Shown here in pieces: positions 44,423 through 53,674 of a stretch of DNA of 64,000 nt. The notes under the pieces were generated by a model. The model did no database searches, had not been told where the DNA came from, and saw only the letters and a list, made by a program, of their open reading frames with translations. The translations under genes were made by a program, and so were the position numbers. The DNA lies in the NCBI RefSeq assembly GCF_039534915.1, contig NZ_BAAAWE010000001.1:186001-250000 (forward strand), written 5' to 3'. Origin of the DNA: Streptomyces roseofulvus (GTDB taxonomy: Bacteria > Actinomycetota > Actinomycetes > Streptomycetales > Streptomycetaceae). Every line of letters starts with the position of its first letter. Within the stretch, counting starts at the first letter, position 1.

Positions 44423-44606
44423 CCGGTAGCACCTCGCCCGAGGTTCCCTCCTCGCCACGTCCGACCGGCGGTGCAGCGGCGGCCTCGTCCAGCCCTGTTC
44501 CTCACCACACTCCTGCCCGGACCCGGTGCCGGCACCGCGCGCTCCGCGCCGTGCCGGCACCCGGGCGCTCGTCAGCCAGTGCGAACGGGCCCGGGGCTTT
44601 CGGCGC

Positions 44607-45110
44607 CTACAGGGCGTGCAGCAGGAACTGGGTGGTGGTGTAACTGGCGCTGCCGGAGCAGGTGTGGTTCTGCTGGGTGGCCGTGTAGGTGAAGCCGGAC
44701 GGTACGGAGCAGGCCCACATGCCCGTCACGGGCTTGTTCAGCAGGAACTGGCTGGTCGTGTAGCTCCCGCCGGCGGAGCACGTATAGCTGCTCATGACCC
44801 CGGTGTGGGTGTAGCCGGGCATGGTGGTGCAGGCCCAGAGGCCGTCGGCGGGCGGCTGGACGTAGAACTCGGTGGTCCGGTAGCTGCTGCCTCCCGAGCA
44901 GGTGTAGGAGCTGCGGGAGGATGTGTACGTGTAGCCGGACGGGACGGAGCAGGCCCAGAAGCCTGAAGTGGCCCCGGCAGTCACGGTTTCGGCGGTCGGG
45001 ACGGCGACGGCCGGGGCGGTCGCCGTGGTGAAGGCCGTGGTGACGGCGAGGGCGGCCGTCGCCGTGGCGGCGAGCAGCGTGCGGGGCACACGGAAGGTCG
45101 TACGCGGCAT
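44607..45110 (-). CDS. Secreted protein of three WxC repeats
   Basis: A 167-residue secreted protein. An Arg-rich start and hydrophobic core (LLAATATAALAVTTAFTTAT) form a signal peptide. The mature part is three repeats of about 40 residues, each opening G(F/L/M)WACS.P.GYTYT, with a second cysteine in YTCSGG, and ending Y.TT.F. (copies at about residues 50-89, 90-129 and 130-167). Two cysteines per repeat suggest a disulfide each. Aromatic and Thr/Ser content is high, as in surface-binding or wall-binding modules. ATG 45110 is favoured by GGAG 9 bases upstream over a GTG three codons earlier. Family unknown to me. Confidence 0.8.
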   Translation of the reverse strand: MPRTTFRVPRTLLAATATAALAVTTAFTTATAPAVAVPTAETVTAGATSGFWACSVPSGYTYTSSRSSYTCSGGSSYRTTEFYVQPPADGLWACTTMPGYTHTGVMSSYTCSAGGSYTTSQFLLNKPVTGMWACSVPSGFTYTATQQNHTCSGSASYTTTQFLLHAL

Positions 45111-45877
45111 GGCGGGCACTCCTGGTCGGTTCGTTCTTCAGGCGAGAGCGGCAGACGGAAGCCGATTCGGGGGCTGGCCCGTGCCCCGCTGGGTGCGGGG
45201 CGCGCCGGAACACTGTCAGGGGCACCGGCCCCCGGCAAGGCCCCTGCCACGCGGCCCGTTGTCTTCCGGCCGCCCCCGGTACCCCGGCCTGCCTGCGGGC
45301 AGACCGGGGTGCACCGCCCTATCAGGGCGTCCGCCATGGGTGGAATGGCGCGGTCCGCCCCGTTCGAACCGTGAGCGACACCCGGCCGCCTCATGTGTCC
45401 GCCCCTGGGGCGCGGGCCCTCGACCTGCCGCCGCCGGTAGCGTCTCTGGTCCCTCTGCGGCTGACGGCCGGGAAGCAGGTGCAGCCCCTCACCTGACGGG
45501 AGGCCAGGGCTCCGCCATGATCGATGGGGTCGGTGCGGCGGGGGATGCCGTCGGTGCCCCCGTAGACGAGAGTGCTACCGCGGCCGCCGGTCTCATGGGG
45601 GGGGAGGGTTGGCGGCGTAGGTGCAGGTGTGCGGCCTCTTCCGAACTGACGGGTGGTTCAGCAGGGACGTGGGCGCGAAGCCCCTCGACCCTCCTCGGTC
45701 GGCACCCCCCGTGTACGGAAGCCGGTCTTCCGAAGGCGTCGTCCGCACCGGCGTCGACGGTGCCAGGCTCTTCTCCTGCGCGACAGCCCGCCCCCGTCGG
45801 ACTAGAGCGGCCCCGGAGCCAGGGCCGCGTGCCACCATGACTCCCGAGCGTTTCGCGGCAGACCCAGGGGAGGGAAC
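45111..45877. other. Intergenic stretch, no supported gene
   Basis: Nothing in this stretch has both a start and a recognisable product. The first 150 bases probably hold the promoter of the WxC-repeat gene. A run of nine G at 45598-45607 may be an error-prone site for sequencing. Confidence 0.4.
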
Positions 45878-46461
45878 GTGGGCAGCACCACGTCCGCTGA
45901 ATGGTCCGGCTGGCGCAGCCGGATCGTCGAGGTACCGGGCGCAGGGGAGGGAAAGCCGGTCCTCTTGGAGTTCCGCGCGGGCTTCACCACGAGGTCAGCC
46001 TGTCGACCGTGCGCAAGGGTCACTCTCGTCGTCAGCGGGCCCATGACACGCTCGTCACCATCGGCCGGACCGGGCCGTCGCACATCGTCCTGCCGGCCGA
46101 CTGCGACGCCCTCGCCATATGGCGGATCACGGTGGGCAACGAGGGCGCCAGTGGCCTGGGCCGGTGGAAGGTGCGCATCGTGGACAGCGACGCGCTGCCT
46201 CAGCTTCCGACCAGAACAGTCCGGGGAAAGGGAACTCGGACCTTCGGCTATTTCAGCCCCAAGCCGTACTTCGAATACGCCCCGGTCGTGCACTACGACT
46301 TCATCGACTCCCCCGGCACCATCATCTACACACCGGCGAACGGCGGGAAGCAGCTGATCCGTTTCACCTCCGCTGCCACCCAGAAGGGCACCCTCCGTCT
46401 TCCGCACCACGGATACGTCACCCTGTCCGAACACGGCAAGTGGCAAATCTCGGTGACCTGA
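45878..46461 (+). pseudogene. Hypothetical protein broken by one frameshift
   Basis: GTG 45878 with GGGAGGGAA upstream opens [20 protein letters not shown] and LVLEFRA-type sequence ([11 protein letters not shown]). Near 45985 the sense passes to the next frame: [86 protein letters not shown], stop 46461. The joined protein of about 194 residues is beta-rich and soluble with no signal. One indel restores it, so it may be a sequencing error. I do not recognise the family. It is followed by the lexA fragment on the other strand. Confidence 0.55.
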
Positions 46462-46628
46462 CCCCACCGATTGAACGCTCTCCCTACCGATCAGAGGGCG
46501 AGGTCAAGGTGCCGACGGCTCTGACGACGTCGGTGATCCAGGTGCTGCTGCACCAGAGCTTCGAAGGGCCCGCCAGCTCTACAGGACCGCCTGACACGTT
46601 CGCCGACGCTGTGGATCTCGGCACGGTC

Positions 46629-46800
46629 CCGGCCGAGGATGACGGCGTCGTCGCCCGGTATCGGCACGTCGGCTCGGTTGTGGGGCATGAGCCAGACGTG
46701 GCCGTCCTCGCGGCGCAGGCGCTTGACGGTGGCTTCGCCGTCGAGCATCACGGCGACGATGTCGCCGTGCACTGCCACAACCAGCCGGGCAACAAGTGCC
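46629..46800 (-). pseudogene. LexA C-terminal fragment
   Basis: On the minus strand [20 protein letters not shown] and [20 protein letters not shown] then VILGR is the self-cleavage domain of LexA, including the catalytic Lys (ATVKR). The DNA-binding domain, cleavage site and catalytic Ser part are absent, and the match ends abruptly at ILGR, short of the usual VVAVLRRL end. It is a relic, not the genome's working LexA. Confidence 0.75.
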
Positions 46801-46822
46801 TGGCACAGGCCACGATGTGACC

Positions 46823-47131
46823 ATGTCTGAGTCCCACGACGAGCAGGCGGCCTCCGATCGGCTGCTCTCTCTCGTACGTGCCCTTGTCACCACGCACGCG
46901 CCGTGGAAACCGCTGTGCATCGGGGCGGTCATCACCGGGGACGACCACATGCGTCTCTACTTCCGTTCCCCCGAGCGCGACCGCACCTACGGGGTGGACG
47001 TGCTGACCAGCCGTACGGGTCCGGGCCTGCTCGGAGCCCTGGTCTCTCCAGCCTTCCTGGCGAACGAGCACCTGCGCCAGCCTTCCGACGACCCGCACTG
47101 CGACACGGTCGTCGACCTCACCGACCACTGA
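46823..47131 (+). CDS. Hypothetical protein, 102 residues
   Basis: A small acidic soluble protein from ATG 46823. It reads as one alpha/beta domain: [60 protein letters not shown] and a tail [13 protein letters not shown]. No signal peptide, no membrane helix, no family I recognise. The frame can extend nine codons upstream, but the ATG with a purine-rich lead is preferred. It lies between the lexA relic and an IS256 relic, in a decayed area. Confidence 0.55.
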   Translation: MSESHDEQAASDRLLSLVRALVTTHAPWKPLCIGAVITGDDHMRLYFRSPERDRTYGVDVLTSRTGPGLLGALVSPAFLANEHLRQPSDDPHCDTVVDLTDH

Positions 47132-47369
47132 CCACTGACGGACGGGATCGACCAGCGGGACTCGGGTTGACCGAACACGAGGAGAAGAACAGCGCCGCGA
47201 CCGCCTCTAACGAGTCCTTCTCCCAAGCGCACATGGTCCGGCGGAGTAATGCTCAAGTCCTCTGGATCGGCCTCGGGTTGGCACGCGAAGGGCGTACCTT
47301 CCCCCGAATGATCCTGTGATGGTCATTGAGTAGGCCGACGTCCGTTGCGTCGGTCGGGAAGGCACGCCC

Positions 47370-48521
47370 GTGCTCACGGTAGTCAACGATGACGGAACGA
47401 CGCCGTACGGCTCCCTGATTGATGAGATCGTCCGCGAGGGCGCGAAGCGGATGCCGGCCGCTGTCCTGGAAGCAGAAGTCAACTTCTACATGGCCGAGTT
47501 GGCCGATCAGCGAGACGATTGCGGCCGGCGCCTGGTCGTGCGCAACGGCTTCCACCAGCCGCGGGAGGTGACGACCGCGGCCGGGGCGGTCGAGGTGAAG
47601 GCACCCCGGGTCAACGACAAGCGCGTCGACGAGGCCACCGGCGAACGCAAGCGGTTCTCCTCGGCGATCCTGCCGCCCTGGGCCCGTAAATCCCCGAAGA
47701 TCAGTGAGGTGCTGCCACTGCTCTACTTGCACGGCCTGTCGTCCGGTGACTTCGTGCCCGCGCTGGAGCAGTTCCTCGGTTCCTCCGCCGGCCTGTCGCC
47801 CGCGACGATCACGAGGCTGACCGCACAGTGGCAGGCCGACCACAAGGCGTTTGGACTGCGATCTGTCCGCCACGGACTACGTCTACGTCTGGGCCGATGG
47901 TATTCACTTGCGCATACGCCTGGAAGAGGTGAAGGCCGCTGTGCTGGTCATGGTCGGCGTGCGGGCCGACGGCACCAAAGAACTGATCGCGATGACCGAC
48001 GGCTACCGCGAGTCGTCCGAGGCATGGGCGGGACTACTGCGGGACTGTGCCCGCCGGGGCATGCGGGCCCCCGTCCTGGCCGTCGGCGACGGGGCGCTCG
48101 GCTTCTGGAACGCGTTCAACGAGGTGTTCCCCGAGACCCGCCACCAGCGGTGCTGGGTGCACAAGACGGCCAACGTCCTCGACGCGCTGCCGAAGTCGGC
48201 CCAGCCCGCGGCCAAGCGTGCGATCCAGGAGATCTGCAACGCCGAGGACAAGGAGCGTGCGGCCAAGGCCGTCGCCGCGTTCACCAAGCACTACGGGGCG
48301 AAACACCCCAAGGTCGTCAAGCGGATCACCGACGACGAGGAAGAACTGTTGGCGTTCTTCGCAGCCGGGCCGCCGCCCTGGCCATGGTCTTCAAGCTCAT
48401 CGAGTCAGCCCAGCAACGCTGGCGGGCCGTGAACGCACCCCACCTCGTCGCACTGGTCCGGGCCGGCGCCCGCTTCGAGCGGGGCGTCCTGGTCGAGCCA
48501 TCCGAGGCCCGCGCGGCATGA
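47370..48521 (+). pseudogene. IS256-family transposase, frameshifted and deleted
   Basis: The front, from GTG 47370, reads TPYGSLIDEIVREGAKRMPA through FLGSSAGLSPATITRLTAQW. Near 47855 the sense shifts one frame (TDYVYVWADGIHLRIRLEEV with the first catalytic Asp; VLAVGDGALGFWNAFNEVFP with the second; RHQRCWVHKTANVLDALPKS). At about 48360 it jumps, losing roughly 150 bases that should include the catalytic Glu (normally in NPIEST), to ALAMVFKLIESAQQRWRAVN and a stop at 48521. A frameshift plus loss of the Glu region make it inactive. Confidence 0.88.
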
Positions 48522-48589
48522 ACACCACCGCCTGCCGCCGTTCGGAAAATCAGTGGCAGGCCCGGCCTGCCCGTGGTGAAGATCGCGGC

Positions 48590-49147
48590 ATGCCCAACTT
48601 CCTGGAGACCGACCGGCTCGTCCTGCGCGCGTTCACGGCGGCCGACATCGACCACCTGCTCGCCCTGGACAACGACCCCGAGGTCATGCGCTTCATCAAC
48701 GGTGGCCGCCCCACAAGTCGGGAGTCGATCAAGACGCGGACCCTGCCGCGGCTCCTGCACGACTACCCGTGCTGGGAGACCCGCGGTTACTGGGCCGCGC
48801 AGGAGAGGATCACCGGCACGTTCCTGGGCTGGTTCGAATTCCGGCCGTTGGAGGAACACAGCCCCGCCGTGGTCGAACTCGGTTACCGGTTGAACCAGGT
48901 GGCGTGGGGGCGTGGCTATGCCACCGAGGGGTCCCGGGCTCTGGTCCACAAGGGGTTCGCGGAACTGGGTGTCGAGCGGGTCACCGCTAACACCATGGTC
49001 GTCAATGCCCGCTCCCGTCGCGTCATGGAGAAATCGGGCCTGTCCTTCGTCCGGAACTTCACCGGGGACTGGCCGGAGGCGATCGAGGGCTCCGAGCACG
49101 GTGAAGTCGAGTACGAACTCACCCGGACCGAGTGGGAGCAGCCTTGA
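48590..49147 (+). CDS. GNAT-family N-acetyltransferase (RimJ/RimL type)
   Basis: A 185-residue acetyltransferase. The opening FLETDRLVLRAFTAADIDHL is typical of the RimJ/RimL-like group. The acetyl-CoA binding loop is VELGYRLNQVAWGRGYATEG (pattern Q/RxxGxG/A), followed by ANTMVVNARSRRVMEKSGLS. It would acetylate an amine on a small molecule, peptide or protein. ATG 48590 directly starts the family domain. It lies 68 bases after the IS256 relic and before the barstar gene, with no clear operon partner. Complete and apparently functional. Confidence 0.92.
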   Translation: MPNFLETDRLVLRAFTAADIDHLLALDNDPEVMRFINGGRPTSRESIKTRTLPRLLHDYPCWETRGYWAAQERITGTFLGWFEFRPLEEHSPAVVELGYRLNQVAWGRGYATEGSRALVHKGFAELGVERVTANTMVVNARSRRVMEKSGLSFVRNFTGDWPEAIEGSEHGEVEYELTRTEWEQP

Positions 49148-49277
49148 TAGACATCAACGGCCCAATCCACAACTCTTGACAATTACTCGTTCCGGCGAAC
49201 CCATGCGAGGTTCTGCCTGGACAGCGCGGGTTCAAAACAAATCAGCGGGCTGCCCGGCGGGACATAGCCTGCGGGCT

Positions 49278-49661
49278 GTGACGGTGAGATACGTGTTGGA
49301 CGGCAGTCAGGTCAAGACGCTGGAGGACTTCTGGCGGGTCGTCGGCGAGAGCATCGGATGCGGCAGCTACTTCGGCCGGAACCTCGATGCCTTCGCTGAC
49401 TGCCTCCGCGGCGGCTTCGGGACTCCAGACGACGGCGACTTCATGATCGAGTGGCGCGACCACGAAGTCTCGCGCCAGAACCTTGGACACCACGAGGCTG
49501 CCCGTCAGATCGAGATGTGGCTCGCCCGCTGTCACCCGACGCACAAGGACCACATGGCCGCCAGGCTGGCGGAAGCTCGTGCCGGACGTGGCCCGACCGC
49601 CTTCGACTGGCTGGTCGGGATCATTGAAGAAGAACTGCCGGGCGGCCTGCTCCTTCGTTAG
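49278..49661 (+). CDS. Barstar-family protein (ribonuclease inhibitor-like)
   Basis: A 127-residue barstar-fold protein from GTG 49278. The family core is YVLDGSQVKTLEDFWRVVGE, the helix-loop SYFGRNLDAFADCLRGGFG, and DFMIEWRDHEVSRQNLG. Barstars block secreted barnase-type RNases or the toxin domains of polymorphic toxins. No RNase gene is next to it. It is longer than classical barstar (about 90 residues); the extra C-terminal part (HPTHKDHMAARLAEARAGRG) is helical. It borders an integrase remnant, as expected for an orphan immunity gene in an element. Bases 49148-49277 are AT-rich and likely its promoter. Confidence 0.85.
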   Translation: MTVRYVLDGSQVKTLEDFWRVVGESIGCGSYFGRNLDAFADCLRGGFGTPDDGDFMIEWRDHEVSRQNLGHHEAARQIEMWLARCHPTHKDHMAARLAEARAGRGPTAFDWLVGIIEEELPGGLLLR

Positions 49662-49685
49662 GCAGGCTGACGGGTCTCGGAACCG

Positions 49686-50125
49686 CAGACGGCCCTCGTC
49701 GACGGGGTCGGCGAGACAGATCAGGGTGGCCTGTGGGTCCATGCCGAAGGCGGCGGCGACGAGCTTGGGGTCCCTCGTGTGCACCATCGCGACAAGGCGG
49801 GTGCTGCGGATCATCCGGGACGGGAAGCCGCAGTCGTCAAGGACGTGGGAGAGGTATGCGGTGGAGGCCGGGTTTCGCCCGGCCTTTGTTCCCTTGCTGA
49901 CCACGACGTGTGGGGTGTCGGTCCGCCATGCCTGGCGATGGTCCCAGCGTTGCAGCACCGTCCACGAGGCGGGATCGAGCGGGACAGGGTGGGGCCGCCT
50001 GCCGAGCCGGACCGTTTGGGCCTGCTGGTCCACCACGTCGTTGACCCGCAGCATTGCGGGCCTCAGAGGGGTGGAGGCGCCATGCAGCACAGCGAGCTTC
50101 CCTACGACTACCTCGTGGGGATGGA
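49686..50125 (-). pseudogene. Tyrosine-recombinase-like remnant
   Basis: Leftward the frame reads HEVVVGKLAVLHGASTPLRP, VRLGRRPHPVPLDPASW, PHVVVSKGTKAGRNPASTAY, LSHVLDDCGFPSRMIRSTRL then LVAAAFGMDPQATLICLADP. It resembles the C-terminal half of an actinobacterial integrase-like protein. The classical RHRY set is incomplete and there is no N-terminal part or start, so it is a relic. Its tail runs antisense into the barstar gene. Confidence 0.55.
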
Positions 50126-50408
50126 ACTCCGCGTGTTGCTTGAGGCCTCGCAGAGCCCTGCTGACCTCGGCCGCGCACGACGAACGGGACCAACGGACCC
50201 AGGAAGCCACGGACAACACCCTGGCGACCCGGATTTTTCCACTTCACCCGGCGCATCTTCGCCGCCTACGGGTCCACCCCCAGCAAGGGACGCCACCACC
50301 GGTCCACACCGATCAATGATCGCTTCATCGGGACATCGGCTGCGAGCCAGTGCTTGCCGAGTCCTCTCCTGCGATGCCGAGGTGCTACGCCTGCAGGCTA
50401 CTGATCGA

Positions 50409-50801
50409 CTACGCACGGCGATCGCTACGTCGGTGGCGGTGCCGTGCTCTCCATCGGGCGAACAGCTGACCAGGGGTGGCGGCGGGTGGTGTCCGTTCCG
50501 CCGGCTGTCGTTCCTGCGGGGTGAGGGCGACGTGGGGCATGAGGTAACGGTTGCCGTCCGTCTCCAGCACGCACAGGGGGATGTCGTCCCGGTCGTAAGG
50601 ATGATCGATCATGACGAGCATCCGCCTGGACGGGACGGTGGGCAGTTCCCCTTCCAGGACTGTGACCTCGTGGCGCGGGGTGCGGGCCACAGCAACCGTC
50701 TTTCCGTCGACCCAGACTTCGGCACGCTGACGCCTCAGGTCATGCACAACAGTGATCGAGTGACCGTCCTGATCCAAGTGGTAGCGGTGGTGGCCTGCCA
50801 T
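50409..50801 (-). CDS. Hypothetical protein, 130 residues
   Basis: ATG 50801 is preceded by GAGGAGG, a strong ribosome binding site, which makes this a real gene although the frame continues upstream. It is a basic soluble protein: AGHHRYHLDQDGHSITVVHD, QRAEVWVDGKTVAVARTPRH, RRMLVMIDHPYDRDDIPLCV, then YLMPHVALTPQER and a disordered Arg-rich tail. The strand-turn pattern suggests a small beta-sandwich. No family recognised. No signal peptide. Confidence 0.68.
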   Translation of the reverse strand: MAGHHRYHLDQDGHSITVVHDLRRQRAEVWVDGKTVAVARTPRHEVTVLEGELPTVPSRRMLVMIDHPYDRDDIPLCVLETDGNRYLMPHVALTPQERQPAERTPPAATPGQLFARWRARHRHRRSDRRA

Positions 50802-51016
50802 GCCAGCCTCCTCGGACGTCCCTGCCACCAGCCTAGAACGTCGAACCTTGCCACCGGACCGACCGATGGCACCTCTGACACCACCTCGGCGAAGCCGCCG
50901 AGAAGTGCGCCTGCTGGCACCGTGCCTGCCTGCCGGCGGCCTGCACCTGAGTACCGGAGGAGTCAAGCCAGGCTCCGGAGTCGCCCGTGTCCTCGCCGTG
51001 GCCAACGGGCCACCGG

Positions 51017-51440
51017 TTCGCCGAACGCACGCGCGCCAAGCACGCCACCGTGCATGCCCTACTGGCCGCCGGTCACAGCAAGCGGTCCATCGCCCGGCAG
51101 CTCGGCATGGGCCTCAACACTGTCCGCAGCTCAAGGCGGCGCTGCCCTGCTGTCCCGAACTGGACGCACTCGCCGAGCATGTGCGCTCACTCGCCCCCAT
51201 GCTGACCCAGGTGCAAGGCCACCCACTGCCGGCGTGGATCGAAGCGGCAACCGCCGCCGATCTGCCCAGCCTCCAGCGCTTCGCCCGGTCCCCGGAGCGC
51301 ACCCTCGACGCCGTCACTGCCGGACTCTCGCAGCCGTGAAACACCGGAGCCATCAAACGCCATGTAAACCTGATCAAGATGCTCAAACGCCAGCTGCTCG
51401 GCCGCGCCGGCTTCGAACTCCTCCGCAAGCGCGTCCTGCT
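51017..51440 (+). pseudogene. ISL3-family transposase, middle and C-terminal fragments
   Basis: FAERTRAKHATVHALLAAGH then SKRSIARQLGMGLNTV is the ISL3 internal helix-turn-helix. After a frame change, CPELDALAEHVRSLAPMLTQ and LPSLQRFARSPERTLDAVTA lead to an in-frame stop at 51337, and HVNLIKMLKRQLLGRAGFEL then LRKRVLLV is the conserved C-terminus. Frameshifts, a stop and missing catalytic parts make it dead. The N-terminal ISL3 fragment at 3.2 kb is a separate scar. Confidence 0.8.
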
Positions 51441-51509
51441 AGTCGAGGGCACTCGCCATGATCCCGTCGCCCGCCCACCGCCGCGCGCCGACCGCAAGCA
51501 ACACGCCGG

Positions 51510-51788
51510 CGCTCCCCCGCTTCATCCTCACCCGGCTGCAGAGGCAGCTGGACGACGACACGATGCGAGCAGCCGCGTCCGTCCTGCTGGCCACCTCTCC
51601 GCTGCTGGACGGCGCCCCGGGCCGCTGTTTCGAGGACAACCAGGAGGCCCGGGTCGTGGGCGGCGACGAGGAGTGCCGCCCCGGGGGCCAGGTCGCCCAA
51701 GCGGGGCCAGGCCGCCCAAGCGCTCGACCGGGAAGCGGCCGACCGGCTCTGGGAGGACGCCGGGGCCGCACTCCGTCGCTTGACCTGA
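51510..51788 (+). pseudogene. Short-chain dehydrogenase C-terminal fragment
   Basis: FILTRLQRQLDDDTMRAAAS, VLLATSPLLDGAPGRCFEDN and QEARVVGGDEE resemble the end of an SDR (the LATSP...GRYFED block). One frame over, AQALDREAADRLWEDAGAAL then RRLT completes the usual C-terminus at a stop at 51788. Only the last third is present. It may once have been linked to the aldo/keto reductase downstream. Confidence 0.55.
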
Positions 51789-51905
51789 CACCGACGGACA
51801 CGCGGAGCCATGACGGGGAACGAACGGACGGGCACGAACCCCTTACCTAGCGAACGCGCATATCCCGCGCTTGCATTAGCCAGCGTGCGCAAGTATTGTC
51901 TTTAC

Positions 51906-51924
51906 ATGCAAGGCGCGCTTGCAT
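51906..51924. promoter_or_regulatory. MarR-type operator before the aldo/keto reductase
   Basis: ATGCAAGGCGCGCTTGCAT: arms ATGCAAG/CTTGCAT are perfect around GCGCG. Half-site copies GCGCTTGCAT (51867-51876) and GCGCAAG (51887-51893) lie upstream, so a cluster of sites covers the promoter, 66 bases before the ATG. Confidence 0.65.
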
Positions 51925-51989
51925 CCAGATGTGGGTGCTCGCACGGGGCCTCCCGGCCCCTCCCCCCACCTATCGCTAAGGCACTTCCC

Positions 51990-53000
51990 ATGTCGCTCAA
52001 GAACATCCTTCCCGGCCGTCTCGGCTTCGGCACCGCCCCGCTCGGCAACATGTTCCGCGCGATCCCCGACGACGAGGCCCGCGCCACCGTCGAGGCCGCC
52101 TGGGACCACGGCATCCGCTTCTACGACACTGCCCCCTTCTACGGCGCCGGCCTCGCCGAGGAGCGGCTCGGCGACGTTCTCGCCGACAAGCCTCGCGACG
52201 CGTACGTCCTGTCCACCAAGGTCGGCCGGGTCGTCCTCGACGAGCACGAGACCGACGTCCCGGACTTCGGCGAGAAGGGCGGCCTGTTCGAGCACGGCAA
52301 CCCGAACAAGATCCTCCACGAGTGGACCGCCGAGGCCACCGAGCGCTCCATCGAGGGCAGCCTCAAGCGGCTCGGCACCGACCGGCTGGACATCGTCTGG
52401 GTGCACGACATCGCCCAGGACTTCCACGGCGACGCCTGGCTCGGGAAGTTCGAGGAGGCCCGCACCGGCGCCTTCCGCGTCCTGTCCCGCCTCCGCGACG
52501 AGGGCGTCATCAAGGCGTGGGGCCTCGGCGTCAACAAGACCGAGCCCATCGAGCTGACCCTAGCCCTCGACGAGCCGCAGCCCGACGGCTTCCTCCTCGC
52601 CGGCCGCTACACCCTCCTCGACCACGAGCACGCCCTCACCCGCCTGCTCCCCATGGCCCAGGAGCAGAACGTCGACATGGTCGTCGGCGGCCCCTACAGC
52701 TCCGGCATCCTCGCCGGCGGCACCCACTTCGAGTACCAGCAGGCCCCCGCCGAGATCATCGAGCGCGTCGGCAGGCTCAAGGCCCTGGCCAAGCGGCACG
52801 GCATCTCCGTCAAGGCCGCCGCCCTGCAGTTCTCCCTCGCCCACCCCGCCTCCGCCGCCGTCATCCCCGGCGCCACCCGGCCCAGCCGGATCGCCGAGGA
52901 CACCGCCGCTCTGAACGAGACGATCCCGGCCGCGTTCTGGAGCGATCTGCGCGCCGCCGGACTGGTCAGCCCGTCCGCCCCGCTCCCGCACAACGCCTGA
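51990..53000 (+). CDS. Aldo/keto reductase
   Basis: A 336-residue TIM-barrel NAD(P)H oxidoreductase of the aldose-1-dehydrogenase-like group. Catalytic residues: Asp in RFYDTAPFYGAGLAEERLG, the Tyr of the same block, Lys in VLSTKVGRVV and His in VWVHDIAQDF. The cofactor end is AAVIPGATRPSRIAEDTAAL. ATG 51990 starts the family domain; the frame before it contains the operator and is not coding. It is followed after 34 bases by an SRPBCC gene in the same direction, so the two form an operon under the ATGCAAG palindrome. The substrate is unknown. Confidence 0.92.
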   Translation: MSLKNILPGRLGFGTAPLGNMFRAIPDDEARATVEAAWDHGIRFYDTAPFYGAGLAEERLGDVLADKPRDAYVLSTKVGRVVLDEHETDVPDFGEKGGLFEHGNPNKILHEWTAEATERSIEGSLKRLGTDRLDIVWVHDIAQDFHGDAWLGKFEEARTGAFRVLSRLRDEGVIKAWGLGVNKTEPIELTLALDEPQPDGFLLAGRYTLLDHEHALTRLLPMAQEQNVDMVVGGPYSSGILAGGTHFEYQQAPAEIIERVGRLKALAKRHGISVKAAALQFSLAHPASAAVIPGATRPSRIAEDTAALNETIPAAFWSDLRAAGLVSPSAPLPHNA

Positions 53001-53034
53001 CTTTCCCCCCGCCCCCAGCATCAGGAGCACCACC

Positions 53035-53454
53035 ATGGCTTCCACCTCCGTCTCCCGGGTCGTCCCCGCCTCTCCCCAGCAGGTCTGGGACCTGATCGGC
53101 GGCTTCGACGCCCTCCCGGACTGGCTTCCGTACATCCCCGAGAGCACCGCTCTCGAAGGCGGCCGGGTCCGCCGTCTGGCCAACCCCGACGGCGACGTCA
53201 TCATCGAGCGCCTGGTCGACTTCGACGAGGCGGAGCGCCACTACAGCTACGCCATCCTGGAGGCACCGTTCCCCGTCGACGGGTACGTCTCCACCCTCCG
53301 CGTCCACACGGTCCCCGGCCGCGACGATGTCGCCGAGGTCCAGTGGTCCGGCCGATTCAACCCCAAGGGCGCCACCGAGCAGGAAGTCATCGACCTGTTC
53401 ACCGGCATCTACGCCGACGGCCTCGACGCCCTGCACAAGACCCTCGCCGCCTGA
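53035..53454 (+). CDS. SRPBCC-family protein
   Basis: A 139-residue START/polyketide-cyclase-like helix-grip protein: SVSRVVPASPQQVWDLIGGF, DALPDWLPYIPESTALEGGR, ERHYSYAILEAPFPVDGYVS, VHTVPGRDDVAEVQWSGRFN, then the long C-terminal helix EVIDLFTGIYADGLDALHKT. The cavity can hold hydrophobic ligands; a binding or cyclase role is possible. It has GGAGC upstream of ATG 53035 and shares an operon with the aldo/keto reductase. A broken MarR gene follows 37 bases later. Confidence 0.92.
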   Translation: MASTSVSRVVPASPQQVWDLIGGFDALPDWLPYIPESTALEGGRVRRLANPDGDVIIERLVDFDEAERHYSYAILEAPFPVDGYVSTLRVHTVPGRDDVAEVQWSGRFNPKGATEQEVIDLFTGIYADGLDALHKTLAA

Positions 53455-53491
53455 CCCGGACGGCCCCTCCGCTCGGCCCGGACACGCCCCC

Positions 53492-53674
53492 GCGTGCCAC
53501 CACAGCGCCACCACGCGCCTGGTCAGCCGGCTGGAGGAGCGCGGCCTGCTGGCCCGGTACCTCTGCCCGACGGACCGCCGCGGCATCTACACCGACGTCA
53601 CGGCCGTCGGTCTCGCGCTCCTGACGGAGGCCCGGCCGACGCACGACGCGGTTCGTCAGACACTCGTGCGCCAT
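53492..53674 (+). pseudogene. MarR-family regulator fragment
   Basis: HHSATTRLVSRLEERGLLAR, CPTDRRGIYTDVTAVGLALL and TEARPTHDAVRQTLVRH are the recognition helix and wing of a MarR protein of the type found near aldo/keto reductase/SRPBCC pairs. The N-terminal dimer and first helices are missing and the frame runs into unrelated sequence. It is likely the former regulator of the operon at 51.9-53.5 kb. Confidence 0.65.
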
